Origin: Holophagaceae bacterium UBA1801
GTDB taxonomy: Bacteria > Acidobacteriota > Holophagae > Holophagales > Holophagaceae
DNA: 16,772 bases
NCBI GenBank assembly: GCA_002319925.1
Contig: DCFP01000193.1
Location: 19,725 to 36,496 of the forward strand
Direction of reading: 5' to 3'
The notes under the pieces were generated by a model, which was not told where the DNA came from, made no database searches, and saw only the letters and a program-made list of their open reading frames with translations. Both the position numbers and the translations under genes were made by a program. Shown here piece by piece: positions 1-6,628 of this stretch. The stretch's first letter is position 1. The number at the start of each line of letters is the position of its first letter.

Positions 1-793
1 CCCAGAAGCCGAACATGTTCGCCGTATCGATGCCGAACTCCGAGACCTTGGCGGCGTTGGTGCTCACGGCCACAAAATGCCGCGCGATGGCGGCCGGGTC
101 ATTCAGGGCCGCGAGGCACCACTCCCGCGCGGTTCCAGCGTTGGCCATGGTCTCCTGGGTAGTGAAGGTCTTGGAGGAGACGATGAACAAGGTTTCCTGC
201 GGATCAAGATCCCGCGTGGCTTCGGCGAAGTCCGTGCCATCCACATTGGAGACGAAGCGGAAGGTGAGATCCCGCTGGCTGTAAGTCTTCAGAGCCTCGT
301 AGGCCATGACGGGCCCCAGGTCGGAACCACCGATGCCGATGTTCACGACGTTGCGGATGGCCTTCCCCGTGAACCCCTTCCACGCGCCGCTGCGCACCTG
401 GTCCACGAAAGCGGCCATGCGGTCCAGCACCTCGTGTACCTCCGGCACTACGTTGTGGCCATCCACCTCGATGCGCCGGTCCATGGGCGCGCGCAGGGCC
501 GTGTGCAGCACCGCGCGATTCTCGGTCACGTTGATCTTGTCGCCCCGAAACATCGCCAGGATGTGCTGTTCCAGATCCGCCTCGTTGGCCAGGTTCAGGA
601 GCAAGTGAATGGTCTGGTCCGTGATGCGGTTCTTTGAGTAGTCAAGGTAGAGCCCGGCGCCTTCGCAGGCCAGGCGTTGGCCCCGGCTGGAATCCTTGGC
701 GAAGAGCTCGCGGATGTGAAGGTTTTTCACGTCCTGGTAATGCGCGGCGAGGGCCTTCCAGGCCGGACGCTGCGTCAACGGGGTGCGGTTCAT
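1..793 (-). CDS. pgi: Glucose-6-phosphate isomerase, N-terminal part (3' end outside window)
   Basis: Interconverts glucose-6-phosphate and fructose-6-phosphate in the cytoplasm (glycolysis and gluconeogenesis). Reading the - strand from the ATG complementary to 791-793 gives 264 intact codons before the window edge. The translation carries the family hallmark VNIGIGGSDLGPV, then FVSNVDGTDF and the SSKTFTTQETMANA segment that shapes the sugar-phosphate site. The family is usually about 450-550 residues, so roughly half to two-thirds is present. A Shine-Dalgarno-like AGGAG lies 7-8 bases before the ATG, which supports this start. The gene is divergent from flgF across a 106-base gap and has no obvious functional link to it. 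No frameshift or substitution is visible in the part seen. Confidence 0.96.
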   Translation of the reverse strand, partial: MNRTPLTQRPAWKALAAHYQDVKNLHIRELFAKDSSRGQRLACEGAGLYLDYSKNRITDQTIHLLLNLANEADLEQHILAMFRGDKINVTENRAVLHTALRAPMDRRIEVDGHNVVPEVHEVLDRMAAFVDQVRSGAWKGFTGKAIRNVVNIGIGGSDLGPVMAYEALKTYSQRDLTFRFVSNVDGTDFAEATRDLDPQETLFIVSSKTFTTQETMANAGTAREWCLAALNDPAAIARHFVAVSTNAAKVSEFGIDTANMFGFW

Positions 794-818
794 GGCTCGC
801 TCCTGGTTTGGATCAGGG

Positions 819-843
819 TTGACCATCGGCTAGCCAGGGTCAA
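819..843. promoter_or_regulatory. Operator-like inverted repeat between pgi and flgF
   Basis: TTGACC at 819-824 is mirrored by GGTCAA at 838-843, and the 8-base palindrome GGCTAGCC (828-835) sits almost at the centre. The inner palindrome has too small a loop for a good RNA hairpin, so a protein-binding dyad is the more natural reading. It lies in the divergent gap 26-50 bases before the pgi start. No regulator is identified; it may be chance. Confidence 0.25.
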
Positions 844-860
844 GGACAACTCCCATGAAC

Positions 861-877
861 TTGGCATGTCCCTCGCC
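861..877 (+). promoter_or_regulatory. Sigma-54-type (-24/-12) promoter for flgFGA
   Basis: TTGGCATGTCCCTCGCC matches the sigma-54 consensus TTGGCACG-N4-TTGC(A/T) at most positions. It has the obligatory GG (863-864) and GC (875-876) separated by exactly 10 bases. Transcription would begin near 887-889, some 11-13 bases before the flgF start at 900, leaving a short leader with AGAGG (889-893) as ribosome site. Sigma-54 control of rod genes is common in flagellated bacteria. The assignment here is by pattern only. Confidence 0.5.
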
Positions 878-899
878 ATAGAGGGCCAGAGGTGCCCAG

Positions 900-1643
900 A
901 TGGATCCCGCCTATTATGTCGCCGCAGGAAGCTTGAAGGCCCGGTCCTTCCAGTTGGAGACCATCTCCAACAACCTCGCCAATGCGGACACCGTGGGCTA
1001 CAAGGCTGAACGCAGTTTCTTCGCGCTGTTCAACAAGGCCCAGCAGTCCGCTCGCAATCTGCCTCTGACCAAGTACGTCAACGACGGCACAGTGCTGGCC
1101 CAGCGGGCCGTGGATTTCGCCCAGGGCACCTCGCGTCCCACCGGCAAGAGCCTCGATCTCTCCATCGAAGGCAACGCCTTCTTCGTGTTCCAGACCCCAC
1201 AAGGGAACCGCGTTTCCCGGGATGGCCGCCTCAAGATCGGATCGGAAGGCGAGCTGCAGGCCCTGGATGGTTCCCCCATACTGGGCAAAAATGGCCAGAC
1301 CTTGACCATCAACCCCGGTGGCGATCCCATCAGCATTACACCCGATGGAACCATTTCCCAGGGCATCAATGAGGTCGGTCAACTGGACCTGAAGGCCTAC
1401 GCGACACCTTATGCCCTGGTCCGGACCGGCGGAAACCGCTTCGATTCCACGGGCCTGGCCGAAGTCCCGGTGGAGGCAACGGTGGCTCAGGGCTATCTGG
1501 AGCAGAGTTCCGTCGATGTGCCCACGGCCATGATCGACATGATCCAGCTCAACCGTCTCTACGAAATGTCCCTGAAAGTGGCGTCCGCCCTTTCCAACGA
1601 CATGGACGCCAGCACCATCAACAACATCGCCAACCAACGCTAA
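900..1643 (+). CDS. flgF: Flagellar proximal rod protein FlgF
   Basis: Structural subunit of the proximal rod of the flagellar basal body, exported by the flagellar type III system. The 247-residue product has the N-terminal rod-family signature ETISNNLANADTVGYKAE (about residues 20-37). The central domain includes DLSIEGNAFFVF and a GNRVSRDGRL segment. The C-terminal helix is QGYLEQSSVDVPTAMIDMIQ, which pairs with the N-terminal helix in the rod. The product is closer to FlgF than FlgG because it is shorter, opens with MDPAYYVAAGS and precedes a clear flgG. The start at 900 has AGAGG upstream and keeps the whole conserved N-terminus. It heads the flgF-flgG-flgA set, 30 bases before flgG, downstream of a sigma-54-like element. 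Confidence 0.95.
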   Translation: MDPAYYVAAGSLKARSFQLETISNNLANADTVGYKAERSFFALFNKAQQSARNLPLTKYVNDGTVLAQRAVDFAQGTSRPTGKSLDLSIEGNAFFVFQTPQGNRVSRDGRLKIGSEGELQALDGSPILGKNGQTLTINPGGDPISITPDGTISQGINEVGQLDLKAYATPYALVRTGGNRFDSTGLAEVPVEATVAQGYLEQSSVDVPTAMIDMIQLNRLYEMSLKVASALSNDMDASTINNIANQR

Positions 1644-1673
1644 AGATCGGAATGGATTGAGGAGGAATTCACC

Positions 1674-2462
1674 ATGATGCGCGCAATGTGGTCCGCGGCA
1701 GCCGGCATGGCCGTCCAGCAGTACAACATGGACACCATCTCCAACAACCTCGCCAACGTGAACACCACCGGGTTCAAGACCGCCCGCGCGGAGTTCCAGG
1801 ATCTCCTCTACCAGACCATCAACCTCGCGGGCACCAACAGCTCCACGAGCACCAGCCTGCCCTCGGGCGTGCAACTGGGCCATGGTTCCCGGCTGCAGTC
1901 CATCACCCACGCCTACACCACCGGCAACTTCCGGAGCACGGGTGGCCGATTCGACATGGCCATCGAAGGGGATGGCTTCTTCGCGGTCACGCTGCCGGAT
2001 GGCACCACGGGCTACACGCGGGATGGCTCCTTCACCCTGGATTCCAACGGCAACCTGGTGAACGCCAGCGGCTATGCGCTCGTGCCCCAGATCGCCATCC
2101 CCCAGAATGCCACCAGCGTCACCATCGCCCAGGACGGCACCGTGAGCGCCGGCATTGCTGGCCAGAGCGCACCCACGACCTTGGGGCAGATCACGCTGTC
2201 GCACTTCATCAACCCCGGTGGCCTGAACCTCGTGGGCAACAACACCGTGGTCACCACTACGGCCAGCGGCGATGCCATCGAAGGCAACCCGGGCCAGGAC
2301 GGCCTCGGCACCATTCGACAGGGCTTCCTGGAAGCCTCCAATGTGGACGTGGCCGAGGAAATGGTGAACATGATCATCGGCCAGCGTGCGTATGAAGCCA
2401 ATTCCAAGACCATCCAGACCGTGGACCAGATGCTCCAGCTGGTGGCAGCTCTCAAGCGGTGA
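1674..2462 (+). CDS. flgG: Flagellar distal rod protein FlgG
   Basis: Subunit of the distal rod, the drive-shaft segment that passes through the P and L rings. The 262-residue length is normal for the family. The N-terminus shows MRAMWSAAAGMAVQQYNMDT, then TISNNLANVNTTGFKTARAE. Mid-protein are RFDMAIEGDGFFAV and TGYTRDGSFTLDSNGNLV. The C-terminus has IRQGFLEASNVDVAEEMVNM, then IIGQRAYEANSKTIQTVDQM, which are diagnostic for FlgG. A strong ribosome site, GAGGAGGA at 1659-1666, sits 7 bases before the first of two tandem ATG codons (1674 and 1677). Four bases separate its stop from the likely flgA start, so the two are probably translationally coupled. Confidence 0.97.
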   Translation: MMRAMWSAAAGMAVQQYNMDTISNNLANVNTTGFKTARAEFQDLLYQTINLAGTNSSTSTSLPSGVQLGHGSRLQSITHAYTTGNFRSTGGRFDMAIEGDGFFAVTLPDGTTGYTRDGSFTLDSNGNLVNASGYALVPQIAIPQNATSVTIAQDGTVSAGIAGQSAPTTLGQITLSHFINPGGLNLVGNNTVVTTTASGDAIEGNPGQDGLGTIRQGFLEASNVDVAEEMVNMIIGQRAYEANSKTIQTVDQMLQLVAALKR

Positions 2463-2466
2463 TGTG

Positions 2467-3162
2467 ATGCGCGCGTTCTGGGTTCTGCTGCTCTGTGCCC
2501 TGGCCCTCGGGGCGCAGCCGGCCGATCTGGTGGAAAAGCTCCAGCAGTCGGCCTTGGAATACGCCGAGGCTCAGTCCGCCGGGCTGTCCGGGAAACTTTC
2601 GCTCCATGTGATCCGGCCCCCGGTCCTGCCCCGGCTGCCGGAGGGCGAAGTCCGCTTCGAGCCCACCCACGCGAGCAAGCAGGATTTCACCGGCCCGTTC
2701 TTCATCGTCTTCAGACTGCTGGTGAACGACCGCCCGGCGGGCTCCGTCCGCGTGGACCTGGAAGGCCGCTGGGTGGGAACCCTCTTGCGCCTGCGCACAT
2801 CCCTGCCTCGGAAATCGGTCCCCAGCGAGGAGCAGCTGGAGCCCTTCAACTTCGAAGGCGTCCTTCCTCCCGGGGCCATCACCGAATTCCCCGAAGGGTA
2901 TCAGCTCAAGATTCCTCTCGCCGTGGGCCACATCCTGAGCCAGGCCGATATCCAGCCCATTCCCGTCATCAGCATCGGCGATCCCGTCCGCTTGCAATTG
3001 GTCTGCGGTTCGCTGGTGGTGACCTCGGACACCATCGCCCGCTCCGCCGGAGGTTTGGGCGAGAAGGTCCGGCTGGAATTGCCCAACTCCAAGCGCTGCC
3101 TTCAAGCCTTCATCACCGGTCCCGGAGAGGCCCGGCTCGAGTGGGCCAGGAGCGGAAGCTGA
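2467..3162 (+). CDS. flgA: Flagellar P-ring assembly chaperone FlgA
   Basis: Periplasmic chaperone that helps FlgI assemble into the P ring around the rod. The 231-residue product starts with a signal peptide (MRAFWVLLLCALALGAQPA, cleavage near residue 16-19). The C-terminal half is SAF/FlgA-like: RTSLPRKSVPSEEQL near 110-124, LKIPLAVGHILSQADIQPIP near 147-166, and the ending GLGEKVRLELPNSKRCLQAF then ITGPGEARLEW. Sequence between residues 40 and 100 is weakly conserved, as is usual for FlgA. I chose ATG 2467 because it places the signal peptide at the extreme N-terminus; GTG 2464 is possible. A longer in-frame reading from 2386 overlaps flgG and lacks a signal peptide. Unusually, flgH and flgI do not follow. 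Confidence 0.9.
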   Translation: MRAFWVLLLCALALGAQPADLVEKLQQSALEYAEAQSAGLSGKLSLHVIRPPVLPRLPEGEVRFEPTHASKQDFTGPFFIVFRLLVNDRPAGSVRVDLEGRWVGTLLRLRTSLPRKSVPSEEQLEPFNFEGVLPPGAITEFPEGYQLKIPLAVGHILSQADIQPIPVISIGDPVRLQLVCGSLVVTSDTIARSAGGLGEKVRLELPNSKRCLQAFITGPGEARLEWARSGS

Positions 3163-3240
3163 CCTGCCTTGGATCTCGTGAAATCGCTGGCCTCTTTGGG
3201 TCCGAAGCCGTAGTCTGGAGCCCTTGCAAGGAGCCCATTC

Positions 3241-3594
3241 ATGGCCCACGAAGACCACGTCCACGGACCCAACTGCGATCATGACCACGACGACGCCAAC
3301 GAAATCGAAGTGGTCGAACTGGAAGATGAGAACGGTGAGAAGGAGGAGTTCGCCATCCTCGAGGAGGTGGACTTCGAAGGCCGCCACTTCGCCATCATGG
3401 CACCCCTGGCCGAAGTCCAGGCCTACTCGGACAGCGACAAGGCCGACGATTCCGACGAACAGCTCACCATCGAAATCTTCGAAGTGAAGGGCGACGATTT
3501 CACGATCCTGGAAGACGAAGATTTCGCCCACAAGCTCCTCGCCCACCTGGACGAGATGTCCGCCAAGCTGGAAGAAGAGGAAGGCAAAGCCTAG
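3241..3594 (+). CDS. Small acidic DUF1292-family protein with His-rich N-terminus
   Basis: 117 residues, very acidic. After an N-terminal tag with five His and one Cys (His3, 6, 8, 14, 16; Cys12) comes a DUF1292-like core. Its first strand pair is VVELEDENGEKEEFAILEEV (about 24-43), followed by GRHFAIMAPL and DEQLTIEIFEVKGDDFTILE, and it ends in a helical acidic tail. DUF1292 proteins have no established biochemical role. The His/Cys cluster resembles a metal-binding tag but that is inference. Ribosome site AAGGAG lies 8 bases before the ATG. It is 78 bases after flgA and is closed by a hairpin, so it may be the last gene of the flagellar transcript or a unit of its own. Confidence 0.8.
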   Translation: MAHEDHVHGPNCDHDHDDANEIEVVELEDENGEKEEFAILEEVDFEGRHFAIMAPLAEVQAYSDSDKADDSDEQLTIEIFEVKGDDFTILEDEDFAHKLLAHLDEMSAKLEEEEGKA

Positions 3595-3610
3595 ATCCTC
3601 GCAACCGACA

Positions 3611-3647
3611 CGGGAGGCTGAAGGGGCCCAGCCCTTTCAGCCTCCCG
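3611..3647 (+). terminator. Strong hairpin terminator after the DUF1292 gene
   Basis: CGGGAGGCTGAA (3611-3622) is perfectly complementary to TTCAGCCTCCCG (3636-3647), a 12-base stem. A further GGG/CCC continues inside after one bulged T. It begins 16 bases past the stop at 3594. The stretch after it (GTCTGT) is not a true U-tract, so it could be a terminator needing other factors or an mRNA-stabilising hairpin. Confidence 0.6.
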
Positions 3648-3700
3648 GTCTGTACGTCCCCGGACTGCACCCGTGCACCATTCCGTGCGATCCTGGCGGG

Positions 3701-5680
3701 ATGGCGACGGAATCCGTGACCTTCCCAACCCGTGTGCTCTTCCTTTCGGAGGATCCGGACAAGATCCGGCGCCAGCTCCAGGGCGAGAATCTGTCCCTGG
3801 AAAAAGCCCTTCCCCTGCGGGACCAGATCAGCACCGACGAGATCACCCCCGCCTGGGTGTGCTACTACTTCGACACCCGGCTGGGAGATTTTCCCTACGT
3901 GGGCCTCAAGTGCGGGGACGCCTTCCCCATCGCGGAGCACGGTGTCATCCGGGGACACTTCGGCGTCAGTGTGGCCGGCAAGCGGCGCGGCAAAGGCTCC
4001 AGCCGGGAAGCCAGTCCCTATGCCGAATATTGTTCCGGCCTGCGTCTGGTGATCGCCGAAAGCTTCGAGCGCATCTACCGGCAGAACTGCCAGAACCTCG
4101 GTCTCTTCACCTCCACGGACTTCGGGCTCATCGAGCGGGTGCGCAGGGGCGAAGCCATCCCGATCCATGAATTCACCGAAGGGCTGGATCCGATCACCGC
4201 CGAGATCGTCCGGCGAGGCGGGCTCTTCGCCTTCAACCGGGCCCGGCTAGCCGGGGAGTTCGCTGTGCCAGTGCCCGATCATGGGAAACGACCCATGACC
4301 CTGGCCGAGAAGATCCTGGCTCGCAACGCAGTGGTGGACGCGGCTGCAAGCCAAGTGGGTCTCACGTCCGTAAAGGCCGGGGACGGCATCTTCGTGAAGG
4401 CCCATTGGCGTTTTTCCCATGAGTACGTCACCCCCATGGCCGCCAGTTTCCTGGCCCAGGCCATGGGCGAGGACGTCAAACTCCGGGAACCCGAGCGCAT
4501 CTTGGCCTTCCGGGACCACCTGACCTTCCTGGACCAGTCCATGGATGCCGAGAAGAGCCAGAAGGGACTGCTCGAGGTGGCTAGGCGCTTGAAACAGGCC
4601 CAGGAGGAATTCTGTAACCGCCACCAGATCCGCCTTCACGGCGAACGCGCGGATGGCAGCAGCGAAGGCATCTGCCACGTCCTCATGGCCGACCGCTATG
4701 CCGCCCCGGGCCAGGTGGTCGTGGGCACGGACTCGCACACGCCCCACAGCGGAGCCCTGGGCTGCCTGGCCTTCGGTGTCGGCACCACGGACATCGCCAA
4801 TGCGTGGATCACGGGCGATGTGCGCGTGACGGTGCCACCGACCTGCCGGATCCGGCTCCTGGGCAGGCTGAAGCCGGGCGTGTACGCCAAGGACGTGATC
4901 CTCCACCTCCTGCATCTGCCCTTCATCCACGACGGCGGCGCACTGGGTCACGTCATCGAGTACCAGGGTGAGGCTCTCGCAGATCTTGGCACGGACGAGC
5001 GGGCCACCCTCACCAACATGGCCGCGGAAATCGGCGGTTTCTCGGGCATCGCGGCGCCGGACGCTGAGACCAGGCGATTTCTCAAGGAGCGGCGCAATCT
5101 CGATATCCAGCTCGAGGACTGGATGATCAGCGATCCGGATGCGGATTATGCGCACACCATCGACGTGGATTGCTCGACCATCGGTCCCATGGTGGCGAAG
5201 CCCGGAGACCCGGGAAACGGGCTTTCCCTGGCGTCTCTCCAGGAATCCATCCGTGTCGATTTGGCCTACGCCGGCAGCTGCACGGGAGGAAAACTCGAGG
5301 ATATCCAGCGGGTCTATGAGGTGGTGGAATGGGCCCGGGAACATGGCCTCCAGGTCCCGCTGCACGTGCAGTTCTTCATCCAGTTCGGCAGCGAGGATGT
5401 CCGCGATCACGCCATGAAACAGGGCTGGCTCAAGGCCTTCGAAGAGACCGGTGCCAGGATCCTCGGCCCCGGTTGTGGCGCCTGCATCAACGCTGGACCC
5501 GGCGTCTCGCATAAAACAGATCAAGTGACCGTGAGTGCCACCAACCGCAACTTCCCGGGCCGCTCCGGCCCCGGCAAGGTCTGGCTCGCCAGCCCGGAAA
5601 CCGTTGCTGCCAGCGCCTTTGCGGGTATGCTCACCTCATTCCAGGAACTGAAACGATTGAATCCGGACACCACACGCTAA
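3701..5680 (+). CDS. Aconitase-superfamily hydratase, swivel domain N-terminal (permuted LeuD-LeuC order)
   Basis: [4Fe-4S] hydro-lyase that would isomerise a 2- or 3-hydroxy polycarboxylic acid (citrate, isopropylmalate, homocitrate or similar). Residues about 35-165 are the swivel (LeuD-like) domain: RDQISTDEITPAW, GHFGVSVAGKRRGKGSSREA with the GSSRE substrate loop at 99-103. Residues about 200-655 are the catalytic (LeuC-like) part: VVGTDSHTPHSGALG (340-354), cluster ligands Cys527 in AGSCTGGKLEDI and Cys592/Cys595 in GPGCGACIN, then SATNRNFPGRSG. All three cysteines and key loops are intact, so it should be active. Fused aconitases and fungal isopropylmalate isomerases run catalytic part first; here the order is reversed. 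Substrate is not assignable by eye. The ribosome site before ATG 3701 is weak. dinB-like follows after 13 bases. Confidence 0.88.
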   Translation: MATESVTFPTRVLFLSEDPDKIRRQLQGENLSLEKALPLRDQISTDEITPAWVCYYFDTRLGDFPYVGLKCGDAFPIAEHGVIRGHFGVSVAGKRRGKGSSREASPYAEYCSGLRLVIAESFERIYRQNCQNLGLFTSTDFGLIERVRRGEAIPIHEFTEGLDPITAEIVRRGGLFAFNRARLAGEFAVPVPDHGKRPMTLAEKILARNAVVDAAASQVGLTSVKAGDGIFVKAHWRFSHEYVTPMAASFLAQAMGEDVKLREPERILAFRDHLTFLDQSMDAEKSQKGLLEVARRLKQAQEEFCNRHQIRLHGERADGSSEGICHVLMADRYAAPGQVVVGTDSHTPHSGALGCLAFGVGTTDIANAWITGDVRVTVPPTCRIRLLGRLKPGVYAKDVILHLLHLPFIHDGGALGHVIEYQGEALADLGTDERATLTNMAAEIGGFSGIAAPDAETRRFLKERRNLDIQLEDWMISDPDADYAHTIDVDCSTIGPMVAKPGDPGNGLSLASLQESIRVDLAYAGSCTGGKLEDIQRVYEVVEWAREHGLQVPLHVQFFIQFGSEDVRDHAMKQGWLKAFEETGARILGPGCGACINAGPGVSHKTDQVTVSATNRNFPGRSGPGKVWLASPETVAASAFAGMLTSFQELKRLNPDTTR

Positions 5681-5693
5681 GCTAGGATTCCAC

Positions 5694-6176
5694 ATGGCCT
5701 TTACCATCGATTCGGATCGGTTCCTCACCGAACTCATGCAGCTATTCGAGGAAACGTTCGAGACCCACCATGGCATTTTTCTGGACAAAGGGACCTCGCT
5801 CCTGGAAACCCTTTCCTCACTCACAGCCAGTCAGGTTTCGAAGCCCATGGGCAATGGCGGAGCAACCATCGCAGCCCATGTGGCTCACGTCGATTTCTAT
5901 CTCAGCGTAATCGAACACTACTTGTTCTCCCATGAACCGATCAAAGCGGATTGGCGTGGGGTATGGAACACCGTGAGTGCCGTCACTCCTGATGCCTGGA
6001 CCGAGCAGCTAGCTCAGCTCAAGGCCACCTACCAGCGGGTTTCCGCCAGTCTCCAATCCGTCAACGACTGGAATGACAGCGATCGCCTGAGTGCGGCCAT
6101 GGCGATGATCGTTCACACAGCGGTGCATCTTGGAGCAATTCGACAGGGCCTGCGCATCCTCAGGCAGAATTCGTAG
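5694..6176 (+). CDS. DinB-like four-helix protein
   Basis: 160 residues, mostly helical. The DinB/YfiT-type metal triad is visible: His62 or His65 in AAHVAHVDFYL, and the HxxxH pair His141/His145 in IVHTAVHLGAIRQGL. Members of this superfamily bind a divalent metal and include thiol-dependent transferases and damage-induced proteins of unknown activity, so no reaction can be assigned. The start at 5694 has AGGA 6 bases upstream. The gene lies 13 bases after the aconitase-like gene and 15 before the DUF493 gene, suggesting one transcript. It is unrelated to DNA polymerase IV of the same name. Confidence 0.75.
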   Translation: MAFTIDSDRFLTELMQLFEETFETHHGIFLDKGTSLLETLSSLTASQVSKPMGNGGATIAAHVAHVDFYLSVIEHYLFSHEPIKADWRGVWNTVSAVTPDAWTEQLAQLKATYQRVSASLQSVNDWNDSDRLSAAMAMIVHTAVHLGAIRQGLRILRQNS

Positions 6177-6180
6177 GGGG

Positions 6181-6186
6181 TATAAT
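6181..6186 (+). promoter_or_regulatory. Possible -10 element (TATAAT) for the DUF493 gene
   Basis: A perfect TATAAT sits 5 bases before the GTG start, so transcription would begin at or next to the start codon. No convincing -35 hexamer lies 16-18 bases upstream (CCTCAG at 6158-6163). In a high-GC genome the perfect hexamer is notable but may be chance. Confidence 0.25.
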
Positions 6187-6191
6187 CCAGC

Positions 6192-6476
6192 GTGAGCGAA
6201 TGCCAGCGTCCCTCCGTAACTTACCCCCTGCGCGTGCCCATGAAGATCATCGGCCACATGGGGGTGCTGAACCCGGAAGCCATCGCTTCGCTGATCGTTG
6301 AACACCTGAAAATTCCCCAGCCGTCCGCGGCCTGGCGTGAATTGTTCCAGTTCGGAGAAAAGCCCAAGGGCGCGTGGATCAGCTACACCTTCTGGATCAC
6401 CCTGCCGGACGATTACACGGAAAAACCGCTCCGGGAGGCAATCCAGAAGCTCCCGGGCGTGGTGATGCAGCTCTAG
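6192..6476 (+). CDS. DUF493/YbeD-like small protein
   Basis: 94 residues with an ACT-like alpha/beta pattern: YPLRVPMKIIGHMG, a helix NPEAIASLIVEHL, WISYTFWITLPDDYTEKPLR and a final strand LPGVVMQL. This lines up by eye with E. coli YbeD (TPFTYKVMGQ at the start, YEELGKIDIVRMVL at the end). The role of DUF493 proteins is not settled. The start is GTG 6192, because the YPLRVP segment matches the family N-terminus and would be lost from ATG 6241. Upstream are AGGGGG (6175-6180, 11 bases away) and a perfect TATAAT at 6181-6186, five bases before the GTG, raising the option of a leaderless transcript. Confidence 0.75.
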   Translation: MSECQRPSVTYPLRVPMKIIGHMGVLNPEAIASLIVEHLKIPQPSAAWRELFQFGEKPKGAWISYTFWITLPDDYTEKPLREAIQKLPGVVMQL

Positions 6477-6511
6477 ACGCGTTCAGCCTGCATCGTTCAG
6501 TTGAATCCGCG

Positions 6512-6573
6512 AAAAAGCGCCCCCGCGCTTACGCGCATGAAAATCTTGCTCGGCGCTCTTTTTGCGATTTTTT
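6512..6573. terminator. Bidirectional terminator between convergent genes
   Basis: The 152-base gap 6477-6628 separates the ends of two convergent genes and is distinctly AT-richer than its surroundings. AAAAAGCGCC (6512-6521) pairs with GGCGCT-C-TTTTT (6552-6563, one bulge). A smaller hairpin GCGC-TTAC-GCGC (6525-6536) lies inside the loop, and a second T-run (6568-6573) follows. A-runs on one side and T-runs on the other fit termination in both directions. The long loop makes the exact structure uncertain. I see nothing else coding in the gap. Confidence 0.5.
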
Positions 6574-6628
6574 GCGCAATTCGGAGTTCCTTCTTTGTTT
6601 TCAAACCCTTGAATTGCAGCATCCGGGC

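Noticed and set aside
840..2204. Long open frame on the - strand (454 codons) opposite flgF and flgG
   Set aside because: It is a codon-bias shadow of two unmistakable flagellar genes; the translation is Gly/His/Val-rich with no recognisable domain.
2452..3546. Long - strand frame opposite flgA and the DUF1292 gene
   Set aside because: Antisense to supported genes, low-complexity translation, no ribosome site or family match.
4247..5524. 425-codon - strand frame inside the aconitase-like gene
   Set aside because: Shadow of a gene with intact cluster ligands and motifs on the + strand.
6576..6617. Inverted repeat GCAATTC ... GAATTGC in the convergent gap
   Set aside because: Only 7 bases per arm with a 28-base loop, explicable by chance in an AT-rich stretch.
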